Shown: positions 36,051-45,031, counted from the first letter of the stretch. The stretch is DNA of 64,000 nt from CAWBBA01 sp963741625 (GCA_963741625.1 CAVUIT010000011.1:186001-250000); one strand, 5' to 3'. The notes: generated by a model from the sequence alone, not told the origin. A program made the numbers and translations.

Positions 36051-36272
36051 ATGTCGGACAAACATGAGAAGAGTTCTGCAGATTCAGTCATTTGCCCATG
36101 GTGTGACCACGCTCACCAGGATGTGGACAACTATTGCCTGCCCACTGATGAAAACCCTACATGGGGAGAATGCCAAGAGTGCGGACAGTCTTTTGAAGTG
36201 GTGAAAACCGAAGACCATTCGGCGATTCTGCCTTTCAAAATGGGTCGAAAACCAGCCTGTTTCCGGCCTTGA
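36051..36272 (+). CDS. Small zinc-finger protein (Cys4)
   Basis: 73 residues. 'CPWCDHAHQD' and 'CQECGQSFEV' place four cysteines as two CxxC pairs 30 residues apart, a treble-clef or ribbon zinc site. The ATG at 36051 follows GGAGGAG. Similar one-domain proteins occur in phages. Function unknown. Confidence 0.65.
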   Translation: MSDKHEKSSADSVICPWCDHAHQDVDNYCLPTDENPTWGECQECGQSFEVVKTEDHSAILPFKMGRKPACFRP

Positions 36273-36470
36273 AACATAGCATTTTACCAATTGGTATTTG
36301 AGATACCCATGAGCCGATTTTTTGATTTGTTTCAAGTCTTCGCCCTAGTGTGTCTTTTGGGCCTCGGCTTTGGGCGAGCCTTTTTCTTTACTCTCGCGGC
36401 ATTCGCGTCGTAGTCATTGACCGACAACGTTCAATGGCACAGACGTTGGTGAAACTACTGCCTTCTTGGT

Positions 36471-36941
36471 GTGTTTTCCCTGTGGGTTTATGAAATCGTC
36501 GCCTACGCGTGGCCCTTGAGGGTGCATTTCGCTCCGCTGTGTCTGGGAACCGTAATTGTCCCAGCCGTGGCGATCAAGGTGGTGGGCGTGGTACTTGTGG
36601 TTGCGGGCTTGCTGATTTATGAAATGGCCCTCTGGGCGATGGGTGAGTCCTGGAGGATCGGTATCGATCGCAATGCGCCGGGAGCCCTTGTGACACTTGG
36701 GGTCTTCGCGTGGACTCGCAATCCGATCTATATCGCTCTGGACCTATTCGCCGTCGGCACTTTCCTGGTTCAAGGTAGGTTGTTCTTCCTGTTACTCGCA
36801 ATATTAATGGTGGTCATGTTCCGCTACCAGATTCGTCAGGAAGAGAGGTTTCTCACGCTAACTTACGAGGACGCCTACCGCGATTACTGCAAGCGTGTCG
36901 GCCGTTATGTTACATTCCCGAAATTTTCACAGGGTAATTGA
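36471..36941 (+). CDS. Isoprenylcysteine carboxyl methyltransferase-family membrane protein
   Basis: 156 residues, GTG start. Three or four hydrophobic helices, then the family's C-terminal motif: 'TLGVFAWTRNPIYIALDLFAVG' and 'QIRQEERFLTLTYEDAYRDYCKRVGRYV' (R/P-N-P and E-E...Y-x2-Y). Members methylate lipophilic substrates using SAM at the membrane. A longer start is possible. Stands alone, flanked by palindrome copies 1 and 2. Confidence 0.78.
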   Translation: MFSLWVYEIVAYAWPLRVHFAPLCLGTVIVPAVAIKVVGVVLVVAGLLIYEMALWAMGESWRIGIDRNAPGALVTLGVFAWTRNPIYIALDLFAVGTFLVQGRLFFLLLAILMVVMFRYQIRQEERFLTLTYEDAYRDYCKRVGRYVTFPKFSQGN

Positions 36942-37052
36942 ACTGAACAGTTCCCAAATCTTATCCCAACTGCGGGTGGAGTCACTCGTGAGGAGTAACA
37001 GCCGAAGGGGTGCTGATAGGATAGTAATCTAATATCACGAGTTTTTTAACTC

Positions 37053-37066
37053 GGCGGACGTCCGCC
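37053..37066. repeat. GGCGGACGTCCGCC palindrome, copy 2
   Basis: Flanked by AACTC and ATGTT, so the symmetry extends to 24 bp (AAC...GTT). Between the methyltransferase-like and GIY-YIG genes. Confidence 0.85.
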
Positions 37067-37366
37067 ATGTTATTTGAAACTGCCTCTAAAACCGATTACG
37101 AAAATCCCCATGGATGCTGTCTTGAAATAGGAGTCCCGAGACTATGCTCTCTCCCGTAGTCAGGTGACACTGATTGCTCCACCATAATTCCGGTCATGAG
37201 TGGTTGAGTGGTTCTGCGGGATTCTCCGGCGACCTTCAGTGGTGGAGCTCAGCACACATCCGCCAAGCACGCAAAATCTGGTGGACATAGTTTATCCACT
37301 GCGATAAAGAGGGGGCCACAACGTTAGACAACGCGGGCGAAATGGCTGTTGGACCGGGGGTGAGCG

Positions 37367-37618
37367 ATGTCTTGGTTCGTATATATGCTTCGATGCTCTG
37401 ACAGCAGCCTATATTGCGGGACAACCACTGATCTTGCCCGCCGCATAGAAGCACACAACTCGGGGTCGGGGGCTCGGTATACGCGGTCAAGAGTGCCCGT
37501 GCAACTCGTGTGGCATGTACAAGCAGCGAGGAAGTCGGCAGCATTCAGAGAAGAATTCAGGATTAAGCGATTGCAAAAAGACCAAAAGGAGCTTCTGGTA
37601 GCCTCTTACCCAGGCTGA
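37367..37618 (+). CDS. GIY-YIG nuclease-like protein (UPF0213)
   Basis: 83 residues, a single GIY-YIG domain: 'FVYMLRCSDSSLYCGTTTDLARRIEAHNSG' (here VYML and LYCG replace GIY and YIG), the conserved Arg in 'LARRIEAH', and Glu in 'REEFRIKRL'. Small stand-alone members of this family are of unsettled function. ATG 37367 follows GGGGGTGAG. Confidence 0.88.
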   Translation: MSWFVYMLRCSDSSLYCGTTTDLARRIEAHNSGSGARYTRSRVPVQLVWHVQAARKSAAFREEFRIKRLQKDQKELLVASYPG

Positions 37619-37655
37619 GGGCTTCAAAGCTCACATTCCATAAGGAGGGATTGCG

Positions 37656-37961
37656 ATGACAAAGAAGGAACTCGTGCAGAAGTTAGCGGAGGAGACAAAG
37701 GCCACCAAGAAAGTGGCAGCAGAAATGCTCAACTCTCTGGTGAAGACATTGCATGACACGCTGAAGAAAGCCGAGAGCATACGCATCGACGGTTTAGGCA
37801 CCTTTGGGGTTGTCCACCGAAAAGCCCGCAATGGCGTCAATCCTCAAACGAAAGCCAAAATCAAGATTCCGGCCTCCAAGGCTCCCAAATTTCGGGCAGC
37901 CAAAGCACTCAAGGATGCTGTAAAAGGAGTTGCGAAGAAAGCCGGCAAGAAAACCAAATAA
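37656..37961 (+). CDS. HU-family DNA-binding protein
   Basis: 101 residues. 'KKELVQKLAEETKATKKVAAEMLNSLVKTL' forms the helical dimer body; the beta-arm signature 'GLGTFGVVHRKARNGVNPQTKAKIKIPASKAPKFRAAKALKDAV' includes the conserved N-P at the arm tip. It bends and packages DNA. An unusually lysine-rich tail (KKAGKKTK). Ribosome site AAGGAGGG. It may be an island-encoded copy that helps recombination. Confidence 0.93.
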   Translation: MTKKELVQKLAEETKATKKVAAEMLNSLVKTLHDTLKKAESIRIDGLGTFGVVHRKARNGVNPQTKAKIKIPASKAPKFRAAKALKDAVKGVAKKAGKKTK

Positions 37962-38092
37962 TTCTCAGTTACTTAGCATTATTGGCGGACGTGCTTTTAT
38001 GAGCGCCTGGTTGACCCGAGGCAGAGGATAGGTTTAGGATTGTCCATTTATCGGCTTTGTCCTTGGCCGCAGATAGCCAGCGGAAATAACAC

Positions 38093-38106
38093 GGCGGACG
38101 TCCGCC
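38093..38106. repeat. GGCGGACGTCCGCC palindrome, copy 3
   Basis: Flanked by AACAC and AAGTG. A half-site GGCGGACGTG also lies at 37984, just after the HU gene. Confidence 0.85.
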
Positions 38107-38297
38107 AAGTGAATGAGACTGCGGCACGAGCTCCGAAGACCAGGAGGCAGAGTGGAAGGAGAGGTTTCTCGATGCCATGCGTTCATCAGTAAACGGCACT
38201 TAGCCCTGTCGGCATGGCATCGCCAAAATGGTAGAAGCAGGCAGAATCAGATTATGTGCTTCAAGTGTCTCAGTTCAGAGCTAAAGGAGGGGTAGCG

Positions 38298-38528
38298 ATG
38301 AGCAATCCACTTGATCCGGTACGAAGCGCCTTTGACAAGGCGGTGGGTCCTCATCGAAAGAGGCAGAAGTTGAGGGCAGAGTTGAAAGAAGCGGATGTTG
38401 GCGAAGAACGCCGCGCACAGCTCGTGAAGGAATCAGAGCAACTCAATGCAGAATGGGTCGAGGCTCTGGTTGTCCTTTGGAAGGCGATGAATCAATGTTC
38501 AGTGTTTCGGGAAAAGCTGGGGGTTTGA
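38298..38528 (+). CDS. Small helical protein of unknown function
   Basis: 76 residues starting MSNPLDPVRSAFDKAVGPH, with a strongly helical charged middle ('KLRAELKEADVGEERRAQLVKESEQLNAEWVEALVVLW'). The ATG follows AAAGGAGGGGTAGCG. No family recognised. Confidence 0.6.
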   Translation: MSNPLDPVRSAFDKAVGPHRKRQKLRAELKEADVGEERRAQLVKESEQLNAEWVEALVVLWKAMNQCSVFREKLGV

Positions 38529-39132
38529 GGCCGTCCCGTGAAGCCGGATTGGAATCCACCTCGTTCGCTCGCCATGCAGTCGAGACCAACGTCGGGAACC
38601 GGAGCATTTAGCCGCGGATAAGGTACAAAATTTCGAGTTTACGGCCCGCGGAGAATCGGCGGACGGGCCCAGTAAAGACGCTGCATATACGAACCATTCA
38701 GTGAAGTCGAAACAAAGATTAAGAAGCCTGGCGGACTTTTTGCCACCTCGTATTGCAATATGCGGGTGCTTTGAGAAAGCGCCAAGGTTGTAAAGATAAA
38801 ATAGACTAAGCCACCCGAACCGATGGATTGCGAGCTTCGATTCGTACAGGAACTGCATGCCGGCCCCCGCGTATTAGCAATCAGCGCCTTGCTCAGGTCA
38901 AATAGTCATTCCTCTTAACTTTAACAAACCCAGTTCGTTTGACATAGCGGCAACGACTGTGATAATCCCGTGCGAGTATTCAGGCGCGCGAAACGCTGCT
39001 GGAATGCACACTGCCCGTATGGGTCTGGGTTCTGCGGACCATTGGGTTCCGAAAGCAACAGGATACGTCAGTGGCCCTCGCGCCTACTGGATTCTGATAC
39101 ACCTTGTGGCACTATGCGCCGTGGGAGCTGAT
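38529..39132. other. Intergenic region
   Basis: 604 bases; the only long frame (minus strand, 38499-38858) overlaps the 38298 gene and lacks protein-like composition. No repeats noticed. Confidence 0.5.
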
Positions 39133-40050
39133 ATGAAATCTCCAGCGTCACGATATCGAGCAGCGTTGCTGATGAGTTTGCTACTTATGACCACTCACAG
39201 CCAGGTGTGGGGACTGGAGTCTGCGAGCATCACCTCGGTTCAGGTGGCACCTGACCTCAAACAGATTTCAATAAGCTGCGATGGTCCGGTCGGAAAGCTC
39301 TCGTCCTTCGTGTTGAAGAAACCCTACAGAATTGTACTGGATATGGAGTCCACGGGCTTGGGGAATATCCCGACAAAAATCAATGTCGGTGGTAATTTCA
39401 TCAACGAGATTCGGCTGGGGCATGCGAACTCGCGTGCTCGAGTCGTGGTCGATTTTGGCGATCATCCAGTCCCATCCTTTAGGTTACACAGGCAGAATAA
39501 CGTGCTTCTGGTGAGTCTTAAACCCAAGGTTGGTGCATTGCAACCAAGGCCCGCCGCAAAGCCTGCGACTCAGCCGCTGACGGACCCTGTTCAACCAAAA
39601 GCTGTCGTTTCGGCACCCGCATACCCAGAGGCCCCCAGTTCGAAGGTTTCAGTCAAAACCGCGGGCGTCAAGGACAATTTGGTCTTTGTTGAGTTGGCCA
39701 GCAAAAAGGACCCGAAACGTACGTACCGGGTGGTAGTAGATTTGGACCTAGAGGAGCTTCAGGTTCGTCAGGCTAGCCTCAGCGATGATCAGGGCCACTT
39801 GAAGCGGTTCGATATGGCATCGAGTGTGCGCGACAATAATCTCGCAGGGCCTACCATGAAATCCAGTGTGGGTCCCCGCGCAACTGTCGGGCCCACAGCG
39901 ACGCCGTCAGGCGGGCCCTCCAAACTCAAGTGGGGCGTTCAGGCCGGCGAAAACAAGCAACCAGAAGCAGCGAAGTTGAATGCTGCAGGGCCTATACGCG
40001 TGGAGCGATTTGAGCTTCGTCGAATCCAGCCCCAACCAGCCGCTAACTAA
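39133..40050 (+). CDS. AMIN-domain exported protein, copy 1
   Basis: 305 residues from ATG 39133 (GGGAG upstream). Signal peptide of about 27 residues ends VWGLES. Residues about 30-120 form an AMIN domain ('ASITSVQVAPDLKQISISCDGP...RIVLDMESTG...NEIRLGHANSRARVVVDFGDHPVPSF'), the module that anchors PilQ-type secretins and amidases to peptidoglycan. A Pro/Ala linker follows, then a second related beta region ('NLVFVELASKKDPKRTYRVVVDLDLEELQVRQA'). It lacks secretin or amidase domains. A paralogue, about 60% identical by eye, lies on the opposite strand at 54286-55209. Confidence 0.82.
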   Translation: MKSPASRYRAALLMSLLLMTTHSQVWGLESASITSVQVAPDLKQISISCDGPVGKLSSFVLKKPYRIVLDMESTGLGNIPTKINVGGNFINEIRLGHANSRARVVVDFGDHPVPSFRLHRQNNVLLVSLKPKVGALQPRPAAKPATQPLTDPVQPKAVVSAPAYPEAPSSKVSVKTAGVKDNLVFVELASKKDPKRTYRVVVDLDLEELQVRQASLSDDQGHLKRFDMASSVRDNNLAGPTMKSSVGPRATVGPTATPSGGPSKLKWGVQAGENKQPEAAKLNAAGPIRVERFELRRIQPQPAAN

Positions 40051-40541
40051 GGGCAAGGTCAGGCACAGCGCCTATGGTGTTCAACGTCCGACGGCCATAA
40101 GACTGATCGTTTGGCGACTTTCGCATATTTCGCAACAGATAAGGTTTTAAAAACATGGCGGACGTCTGCCAAAAGCGGCCGATTCTTTGAGCGTGAATAC
40201 TGGAGAAAAGGCTATGACTGTAGGATATAGGGGAAAGAGGGCGTACAGATCTACTACGATAACAACATGATATCCTTAGTATTTGTATTGCGTCGAATAT
40301 CGCCTACCCCAGAATCCCCAGAACAGGAGCCAAAGAAAATAGCAGTTAGTATAGGGGGTGGGGGTTTTTGTAGTCCCCATGCGGAAAAAGTCCCATTCTT
40401 GTACGTTCCGAAAGAAAGAAAAAATGTGAAATTGCAGTGTGCGCGGGGAAATAGAGACCTTTAATATGTAGGTCTCTATAAGAGTTCAATCGGAATTGCT
40501 GAAAATCTAGTCCAGGTCGTACCATTCACCGATTCTTTGAC
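40051..40541. other. Intergenic region with palindrome copy 4
   Basis: No supported gene. A 65-codon open frame at 40267 has no ribosome site and no protein-like composition. The palindrome at 40157 is the only notable feature. Confidence 0.5.
40157..40170. repeat. GGCGGACGTCTGCC near-palindrome, copy 4
   Basis: One mismatch to the other copies; flanked by AACAT and AAAAG. Last copy of this repeat noticed in the window. Confidence 0.75.
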
Positions 40542-41315
40542 TCACCAGTTCTTGCAGTGATCAAGGAATGGACATTGACCGCATTGCCAATCCGCTTTCG
40601 GGAAGAAGACTTCCTTCTTGATTCCCTGCCATACGCTCTTGACGAGCTTCACAAACCGTTCACGATCCGCGTCGTTGCGGGTGGTCTCATATCGTATCAG
40701 CTCCGGATTTTGAGTCTTCAGGAGCACGTCGAGGCGAAAGCGGGTATCCCCGTTAAAGCCGAGGGCTTTGGCTCCCAACGAATAGCAGGTCAACTGCAAG
40801 TTGGAGTGGACGGTATTATCTGAATAGCGTTTGGAAGCTGTTTTCAGATCAATGACACTGACCGTCCCATCCGACGCCAGCTCCACCGCATCTATCCAAC
40901 CGACCAACGGAGGCATACGCTTGCCCAGATCCACTTCAAAGGGCTCCTCGATCCCGATGATCTGAGCACTCGGATCGAATGACTCATGAAACACCTCCAG
41001 CATCCGCTTTGCCTTTGTCGTGAGAGATTCCACGGCGTCACCGTTGAAGAAACGTATCGGTCGCTCCTTGGAATGGCTCTCCCACGCCTGACGGTAAACG
41101 TCATGAACCTGCCCGGCCGATAGGGGATCTCCCTCCAGACAGCTCTGATAGAAAGCTCCCACAGCTTCATGGATGCAGGAGCCGAAAACCAGTGCAGAGC
41201 TGACAAAAGGCGGCTCTATCTGGTCGAGGTAGTGGAATTTGTATTTCAAAGGACAGGTCAGATACGTGTTGATCTGTGAATAGGACAAGTGGGGCTTTTC
41301 CATAGATACGTTCAT
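40542..41315 (-). CDS. PD-(D/E)XK nuclease with Fe-S cluster cysteines (RecB/Cas4-like)
   Basis: 257 residues. N-terminal 'YLTCPLKYKF' supplies one Cys, followed by 'FGSCIHEAVG' (GxxxH-like), 'LVGWIDAVEL' (catalytic Asp), 'VIDLKTASKR' (D-x-K), 'HSNLQLTCYSLG' (motif III Gln), and a C-terminal 'CGQCPFLDHC' cluster. The four Cys match the 4Fe-4S staple of AddB- and Cas4-type nucleases. In phages such proteins act as exonucleases with an annealing protein; the neighbour at 41536-42230 may have been that partner. No CRISPR genes are present. ATG 41315 follows GGAGG. Confidence 0.87.
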   Translation of the reverse strand: MNVSMEKPHLSYSQINTYLTCPLKYKFHYLDQIEPPFVSSALVFGSCIHEAVGAFYQSCLEGDPLSAGQVHDVYRQAWESHSKERPIRFFNGDAVESLTTKAKRMLEVFHESFDPSAQIIGIEEPFEVDLGKRMPPLVGWIDAVELASDGTVSVIDLKTASKRYSDNTVHSNLQLTCYSLGAKALGFNGDTRFRLDVLLKTQNPELIRYETTRNDADRERFVKLVKSVWQGIKKEVFFPKADWQCGQCPFLDHCKNW

Positions 41316-41448
41316 CTTCGCCTCCGTCCCCGCAGCTTGCGGTCCTGTTGCGCCAATAGTTCCTCTGATTGATGAGTCGGCGCAGTTTGCGGATAAGCCT
41401 CTTCCTTGTGGGTTTGGGTGCCGGGAATAGAGATATGAACCTGAACAT
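41167..41448 (-). CDS. Possible short basic protein overlapping the nuclease start
   Basis: ATG 41448 has an excellent ribosome site (AAAGGAG, 6 bases). The first 35 residues are very basic ('KPTRKRLIRKLRRLINQRNYWRNR'), but the frame then runs 149 bases into the nuclease gene in another frame and ends at 41167. The start signal is good while the C-terminal two thirds look like shadow sequence, so an indel or a much shorter real product is possible. Confidence 0.35.
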   Translation of the reverse strand: MFRFISLFPAPKPTRKRLIRKLRRLINQRNYWRNRTASCGDGGEDERIYGKAPLVLFTDQHVSDLSFEIQIPLPRPDRAAFCQLCTGFRLLHP

Positions 41449-41535
41449 GGTTTTCTCCTTTCGTGCGGCGGAACGCGGACAGACCTATCCCGTCCCGCCC
41501 TTTGGTTGTTTATGGTTGTGTTTGTTTTGGTAGGC

Positions 41536-42230
41536 TTAGGCAGCGACTTGGGTCTGCAAGTGGCCGATCAACTGCGATGCGGATTCACGGGTGAGATCTT
41601 CAAAGCGGGAAACGTCGAGCGGACAAGCATCTCTGCTATGTCTGTATCGTGATAGTTTGCTCGTTTGGTCAATGCATAAAGCGCTCGGCATTGTGCCTGG
41701 GTTGCCTGACCAATGCCGCAAGGTTGCGGTTTTGATCCTGTCTGCAGCCGGAGCGCCACTTGGCGCTTTCGCTTCCCTTTTGCCGTTGCCATTGTCTTCC
41801 GGGAATGCCTGGTGCAGGGGCTTTGCTGGCATGTTTGCTGCTTTTTCAGGCTCCGTGGCTGGCACGTGGGAGACTTCTTCTGCGCCGGTGTATTCGAGGC
41901 CATATCCCGCCGAAGCGCAGCGCCCGGGCTATGGCTCGCGTTTCAGCCAACTCAACCAACGAGTCTGCCAGTTTGGCATCTCTTTGGCCCGACGCTGTTC
42001 CATTGCCAATGAACTTTCCCTTTGGCTCTCCACGGCAGCTTTGACCACTACGAAGTCATTGTCCAGCCTTATCATTTCAGTTTGCATGCCGAGGTGATCA
42101 TTGTTCCTCATGGAGGATCGCAGCCTGCCGCCGACAACGGGAACTGTGCTGGTTTGCCATTCGTCGGTTACTTTCATCTTGCGGTGACCAGCTCGTCTTC
42201 TCGGAAACTGCCATTTCCGTTTGTGCTCAT
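41536..42230 (-). pseudogene. Heavily frameshifted phage-type recombination-associated gene
   Basis: ATG 42230 with AAGGAGG upstream starts 'STNGNGSFREDELVTAR'. The protein can be followed only by jumping frames several times: 'KVTDEWQTSTVPVVGGRLR', 'TEMIRLDNDFVVVKAAVESQ', 'GNGTASGQRDAKLADSLVEL', 'AETRAIARALRFGG', 'YGLEYTGAEEVSHVPATEP', 'QATQAQCRALYALTKRANY', and finally 'FEDLTRESASQLIGHLQTQ'. The ARALRxxGYGxEYTGAEE region resembles phage proteins associated with single-strand annealing. With at least five shifts in 700 bases this is a real pseudogene, unlike the single-indel genes elsewhere. Confidence 0.7.
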
Positions 42231-42300
42231 GGTGATCCTCCTTTCTTGATGTTATTCTGTTTCTCTTTAGATTTAACGCAGGCGGGCGGGTGCACAGACA

Positions 42301-42450
42301 TCATCTTTTCTTCAGGACATCGTATCCTCCAATGGCTATGGCGGCCAGATCGTTAATGGGGCCTAAGACGGGAAACAAGATGTTGTCTAGGATCACCAGA
42401 AGGATGATCCAGCCAATCCCCATACCCTGCCGTTGATGCTGACCATCCAT
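42301..42450 (-). CDS. Tiny membrane protein 1 (49 residues)
   Basis: From ATG 42450 (AAAGGAG 8 bases upstream): a polar start 'MDGQHQRQGMG', one hydrophobic segment 'IGWIILLVILDNILFPVLGPI', a short polar region and 'AAIAIGGYDVLKKR'. Probably one or two membrane passes. First of three consecutive tiny genes at the far end of the island. Confidence 0.6.
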   Translation of the reverse strand: MDGQHQRQGMGIGWIILLVILDNILFPVLGPINDLAAIAIGGYDVLKKR

Positions 42451-42518
42451 GGCAAAGGCTCCTTTCGTGGCGGCGGTAGTGTTCCGCCCACGACCCCCTT
42501 GCGGGGCCGCTGAGTGGT

Positions 42519-42617
42519 TCACTTACACGCCTTTTTTGATTGCTTCATTGTTTCTATAAATATCTCTGCCGCGATCACCAGCACGGCAAACAAGATGTTG
42601 ACCATTGCTCGCTTCAT
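42519..42617 (-). CDS. Tiny membrane protein 2 (32 residues)
   Basis: ATG 42617 with GGAGGAG 6 bases upstream. Sequence starts MKRAMVNILFAVLVIAAEIF, then 'IETMKQSKKACK'. Too short for normal gene finders, but the start signal and the charge pattern (basic, hydrophobic, basic) are convincing for a single-pass peptide. Confidence 0.55.
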   Translation of the reverse strand: MKRAMVNILFAVLVIAAEIFIETMKQSKKACK

Positions 42618-42657
42618 TTTCGGCTCCTCCTTTCCGCACACATTTTTTCTATTCCCT

Positions 42658-42780
42658 TCATGATTGCCCCTCGAACCCCTCAAATATAAGAAGGGGAAAG
42701 AAGAAATGGATAAGGAAGAAAGCGGAAAGAATGATCAATCCGAGTCGCCTGCGTTGTTGCTGACATGAAGAGCGACTCAT
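42658..42780 (-). CDS. Tiny membrane protein 3 (40 residues)
   Basis: ATG 42780 follows GGGAGG. 'MSRSSCQQQRRRLG' then a hydrophobic helix 'LIILSAFFLIHFFFPLLIF' and a short acidic end. One transmembrane pass. Same layout as its two neighbours (basic N-terminus, single helix). Confidence 0.55.
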   Translation of the reverse strand: MSRSSCQQQRRRLGLIILSAFFLIHFFFPLLIFEGFEGQS

Positions 42781-43399
42781 GGCAGAGCCTCCCTTCGTGC
42801 GTGTGAGTGTTTTTTCTTGATCAGGAATATCCCTCAAGGATGTTCGCAAGACCGTCAAATGTAGAAAAGGGGACGATGCAGGTGGGAGCGGCTACGCACG
42901 GGGACAATCTTATGGAAATGCCCACACTCTTTCGTTGGATCTGATAGGAAAAGTCGTCAGAATCGCGGCCACGAAGCCTGACAAGGTATTATGAAGGAAC
43001 AAGAAGTCATTCTATGCGCGGCGTGATTAAAAATCTGAGAGGAGTTCATCGCAGATACACCCTACGGGTGAACTCCCGCAAAGGATGGCCGAGTCATTAT
43101 GGCAGGGGCGCTTTGGCTTGATAGTACCAACCTGTACTCGGGTGGCCACCGAGAACCTTGTACTTGACCGGGGACGTTCGGCAAGGTACGCTCAGGAACC
43201 GGAAAATACAGGTTTTCTCAGCAACGTGGCGATGGTTTTGTATGTGCCGGGTCTTGTGGTAGAAGGCACGGCGCCTTTTAGGGTTCCAGTGAACCATCCC
43301 CTGACCCCTCACTGGTACCAAGACGCCCGAAATTGCAAGACTGCCGCATAAATCCGCCAAGAATAGTATCCAAAGACCGCAGTCAACAAGGGGAAAGGA
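42781..43399. other. Intergenic region at the presumed right part of the island
   Basis: 619 bases without a supported gene. I looked here for a copy of the tRNA-Arg 3' end (the GTTCGAATC T-arm) as an attachment-site repeat and did not see one. Confidence 0.5.
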
Positions 43400-45031
43400 A
43401 TGAGCCACGAATATTCGACAAGCCCGGATGGAGAAAGGTTTCCTCTTCCTTCGGAGGAGGATTATGAGATCGAGTTCCAGAGGCTCGAAAAACTTGCCGC
43501 GGTCAACCGGGACAAGGGCCGCGAGATCGTGGTCGTCCTGGGAATGGGGTTCGTGGGCGCGGTTATGGCAGCGGTAGTAGCTGATTCAACCGACGATGCG
43601 GGCAATCCGGCCAAATTCGTCATCGGGGTGCAAAGGCCCAGCACTCGCAGCTTTTGGAAGATCGGGCTGATAGGCCGTGGATTGGCCCCAATGAAGTCCG
43701 AGGACCCCGAGGTGCCTCGAATCATCGAGAGATGCGTGAAAGAGAAGGAAACCCTCACGGCGTCGTACACATACAAGGCGCTGACGCTCGCCGACGTCGT
43801 GGTAGTGGATGTCCAGTGCGATTACGTGAAAAAGTCGCTCAATGACGTGGGCACAGGCTACGTCCAAATGGAGGAACTGGAAAAGGCTATCGAGATCATC
43901 GGAGAGCTGATCCGACCCGAAGCCCTGGTACTGATTGAGACTACGGTCCCCCCGGGCACCACGGAACAGGTTGCTTATCCTTTGATCAAGAAAGCCTTCC
44001 ATAAACGCGGCATCGAATCAGAGCCCTTAATCGCACACAGTTACGAGCGCGTCATGCCCGGCGCCAATTACGTGGCCTCCATCAGGAACTTCTGGCGTGT
44101 GTGCAGCGGTATCAATCCGGCATCACGGGAGCGAGTGGTCAAGTTTCTCCAGGAGGTGATCGACACAAAGAATCATCCGCTCACTGTCCTGGACCGGCCC
44201 ATAGAATCCGAGACCGCGAAAATCGTGGAGAACAGCTACAGGGCCACAATTCTAGGTTTCCTCAATGAATGGAGCCTATTCGCGGAGCGCAACGGCGTGG
44301 ACCTAGTAAAGGTAATTGACGCTGTCAAGGTCAGGCCTACTCACTCGAACATCATATTCCCGGGTCCTGGTATAGGCGGATATTGCCTCCCCAAGGACGG
44401 TGGCCTGGCGGTGTGGGCGTACAAGCACCTGATGGGTTTTGAGGACGAACTGTTCAAGGTCACCCCATTGGCTATTAATATCAACGATGCCAGGTCCCTG
44501 CACGTGCCGGAGCTGACCAGGGACGCGCTGCGAAATATGGGACGTTACATTGCAGCCTCCCGTGTGACCTTGCTAGGAGCCTCGTACAGAGAAGACGTGG
44601 GTGACACCAGATACAGCGGGTCTGAAATCATAGTGCGCCGACTCGTGGAGATGGGAGCGGATGTGTGCGTTCATGATCCGTACGTTGATCACTGGTGGGA
44701 GTTTGAAGCCCAGGATAGTTACCCTGCTCCGGGAACTAGCCGGGCCCGGTTTTTTCGGGGGCAGAAGAAGCTGACTTCACTGCGCGTAGAGACTGATTTG
44801 TGGAAGGCCCTAAAAGAGGCCGATGTAATGATACTCGCGGTACGCCACAAACAGTTCCAGGATCTCGATCCGGACCATGTCGTGCAAGCTGCGGGGGAGC
44901 CGCTCGCGATCATAGACTGCTTCGGCATCCTCGACGATGCCAAGATAAAGCGCTATTTCGAACTGGGATGCGAGGTCAAAGGGCTTGGCCGGGGCCACAT
45001 TAATCGGTTGAAAAAGCTTTATAAGAAGTGA
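43400..45031 (+). CDS. Nucleotide-sugar 6-dehydrogenase (UDP-glucose/GDP-mannose dehydrogenase family)
   Basis: 543 residues, longer than the usual 430-450 because of an N-terminal extension of about 40 residues and insertions. The Rossmann start is 'IVVVLGMGFVGAVMAAVVAD', the middle has 'IETTVPPGTTEQV' and 'SETAKIVENSYRATILGFLNEW', and the catalytic cysteine lies in 'GIGGYCLPKDGG'. The C-terminal UDP-binding domain includes 'VTLLGASYREDVGDTRYSGS'. Oxidises a sugar nucleotide at C6 using NAD, for capsule or O-antigen. Substrate cannot be told. ATG follows AAGGGGAAAGG. No glycosyltransferases are adjacent. Confidence 0.88.
   Translation: MSHEYSTSPDGERFPLPSEEDYEIEFQRLEKLAAVNRDKGREIVVVLGMGFVGAVMAAVVADSTDDAGNPAKFVIGVQRPSTRSFWKIGLIGRGLAPMKSEDPEVPRIIERCVKEKETLTASYTYKALTLADVVVVDVQCDYVKKSLNDVGTGYVQMEELEKAIEIIGELIRPEALVLIETTVPPGTTEQVAYPLIKKAFHKRGIESEPLIAHSYERVMPGANYVASIRNFWRVCSGINPASRERVVKFLQEVIDTKNHPLTVLDRPIESETAKIVENSYRATILGFLNEWSLFAERNGVDLVKVIDAVKVRPTHSNIIFPGPGIGGYCLPKDGGLAVWAYKHLMGFEDELFKVTPLAININDARSLHVPELTRDALRNMGRYIAASRVTLLGASYREDVGDTRYSGSEIIVRRLVEMGADVCVHDPYVDHWWEFEAQDSYPAPGTSRARFFRGQKKLTSLRVETDLWKALKEADVMILAVRHKQFQDLDPDHVVQAAGEPLAIIDCFGILDDAKIKRYFELGCEVKGLGRGHINRLKKLYKK

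Noticed and set aside
38499..38858. 119-codon minus-strand frame
   Set aside because: Overlaps a better plus-strand gene and lacks a start signal.
35770..40170. Integron cassette array with attC sites at the GGCGGACGTCCGCC palindromes
   Set aside because: The palindromes are short and symmetric, without the GTTRRRY/RYYYAAC core pairs of attC, and no integron integrase is visible. Cassette-like behaviour is kept only as a hypothesis.
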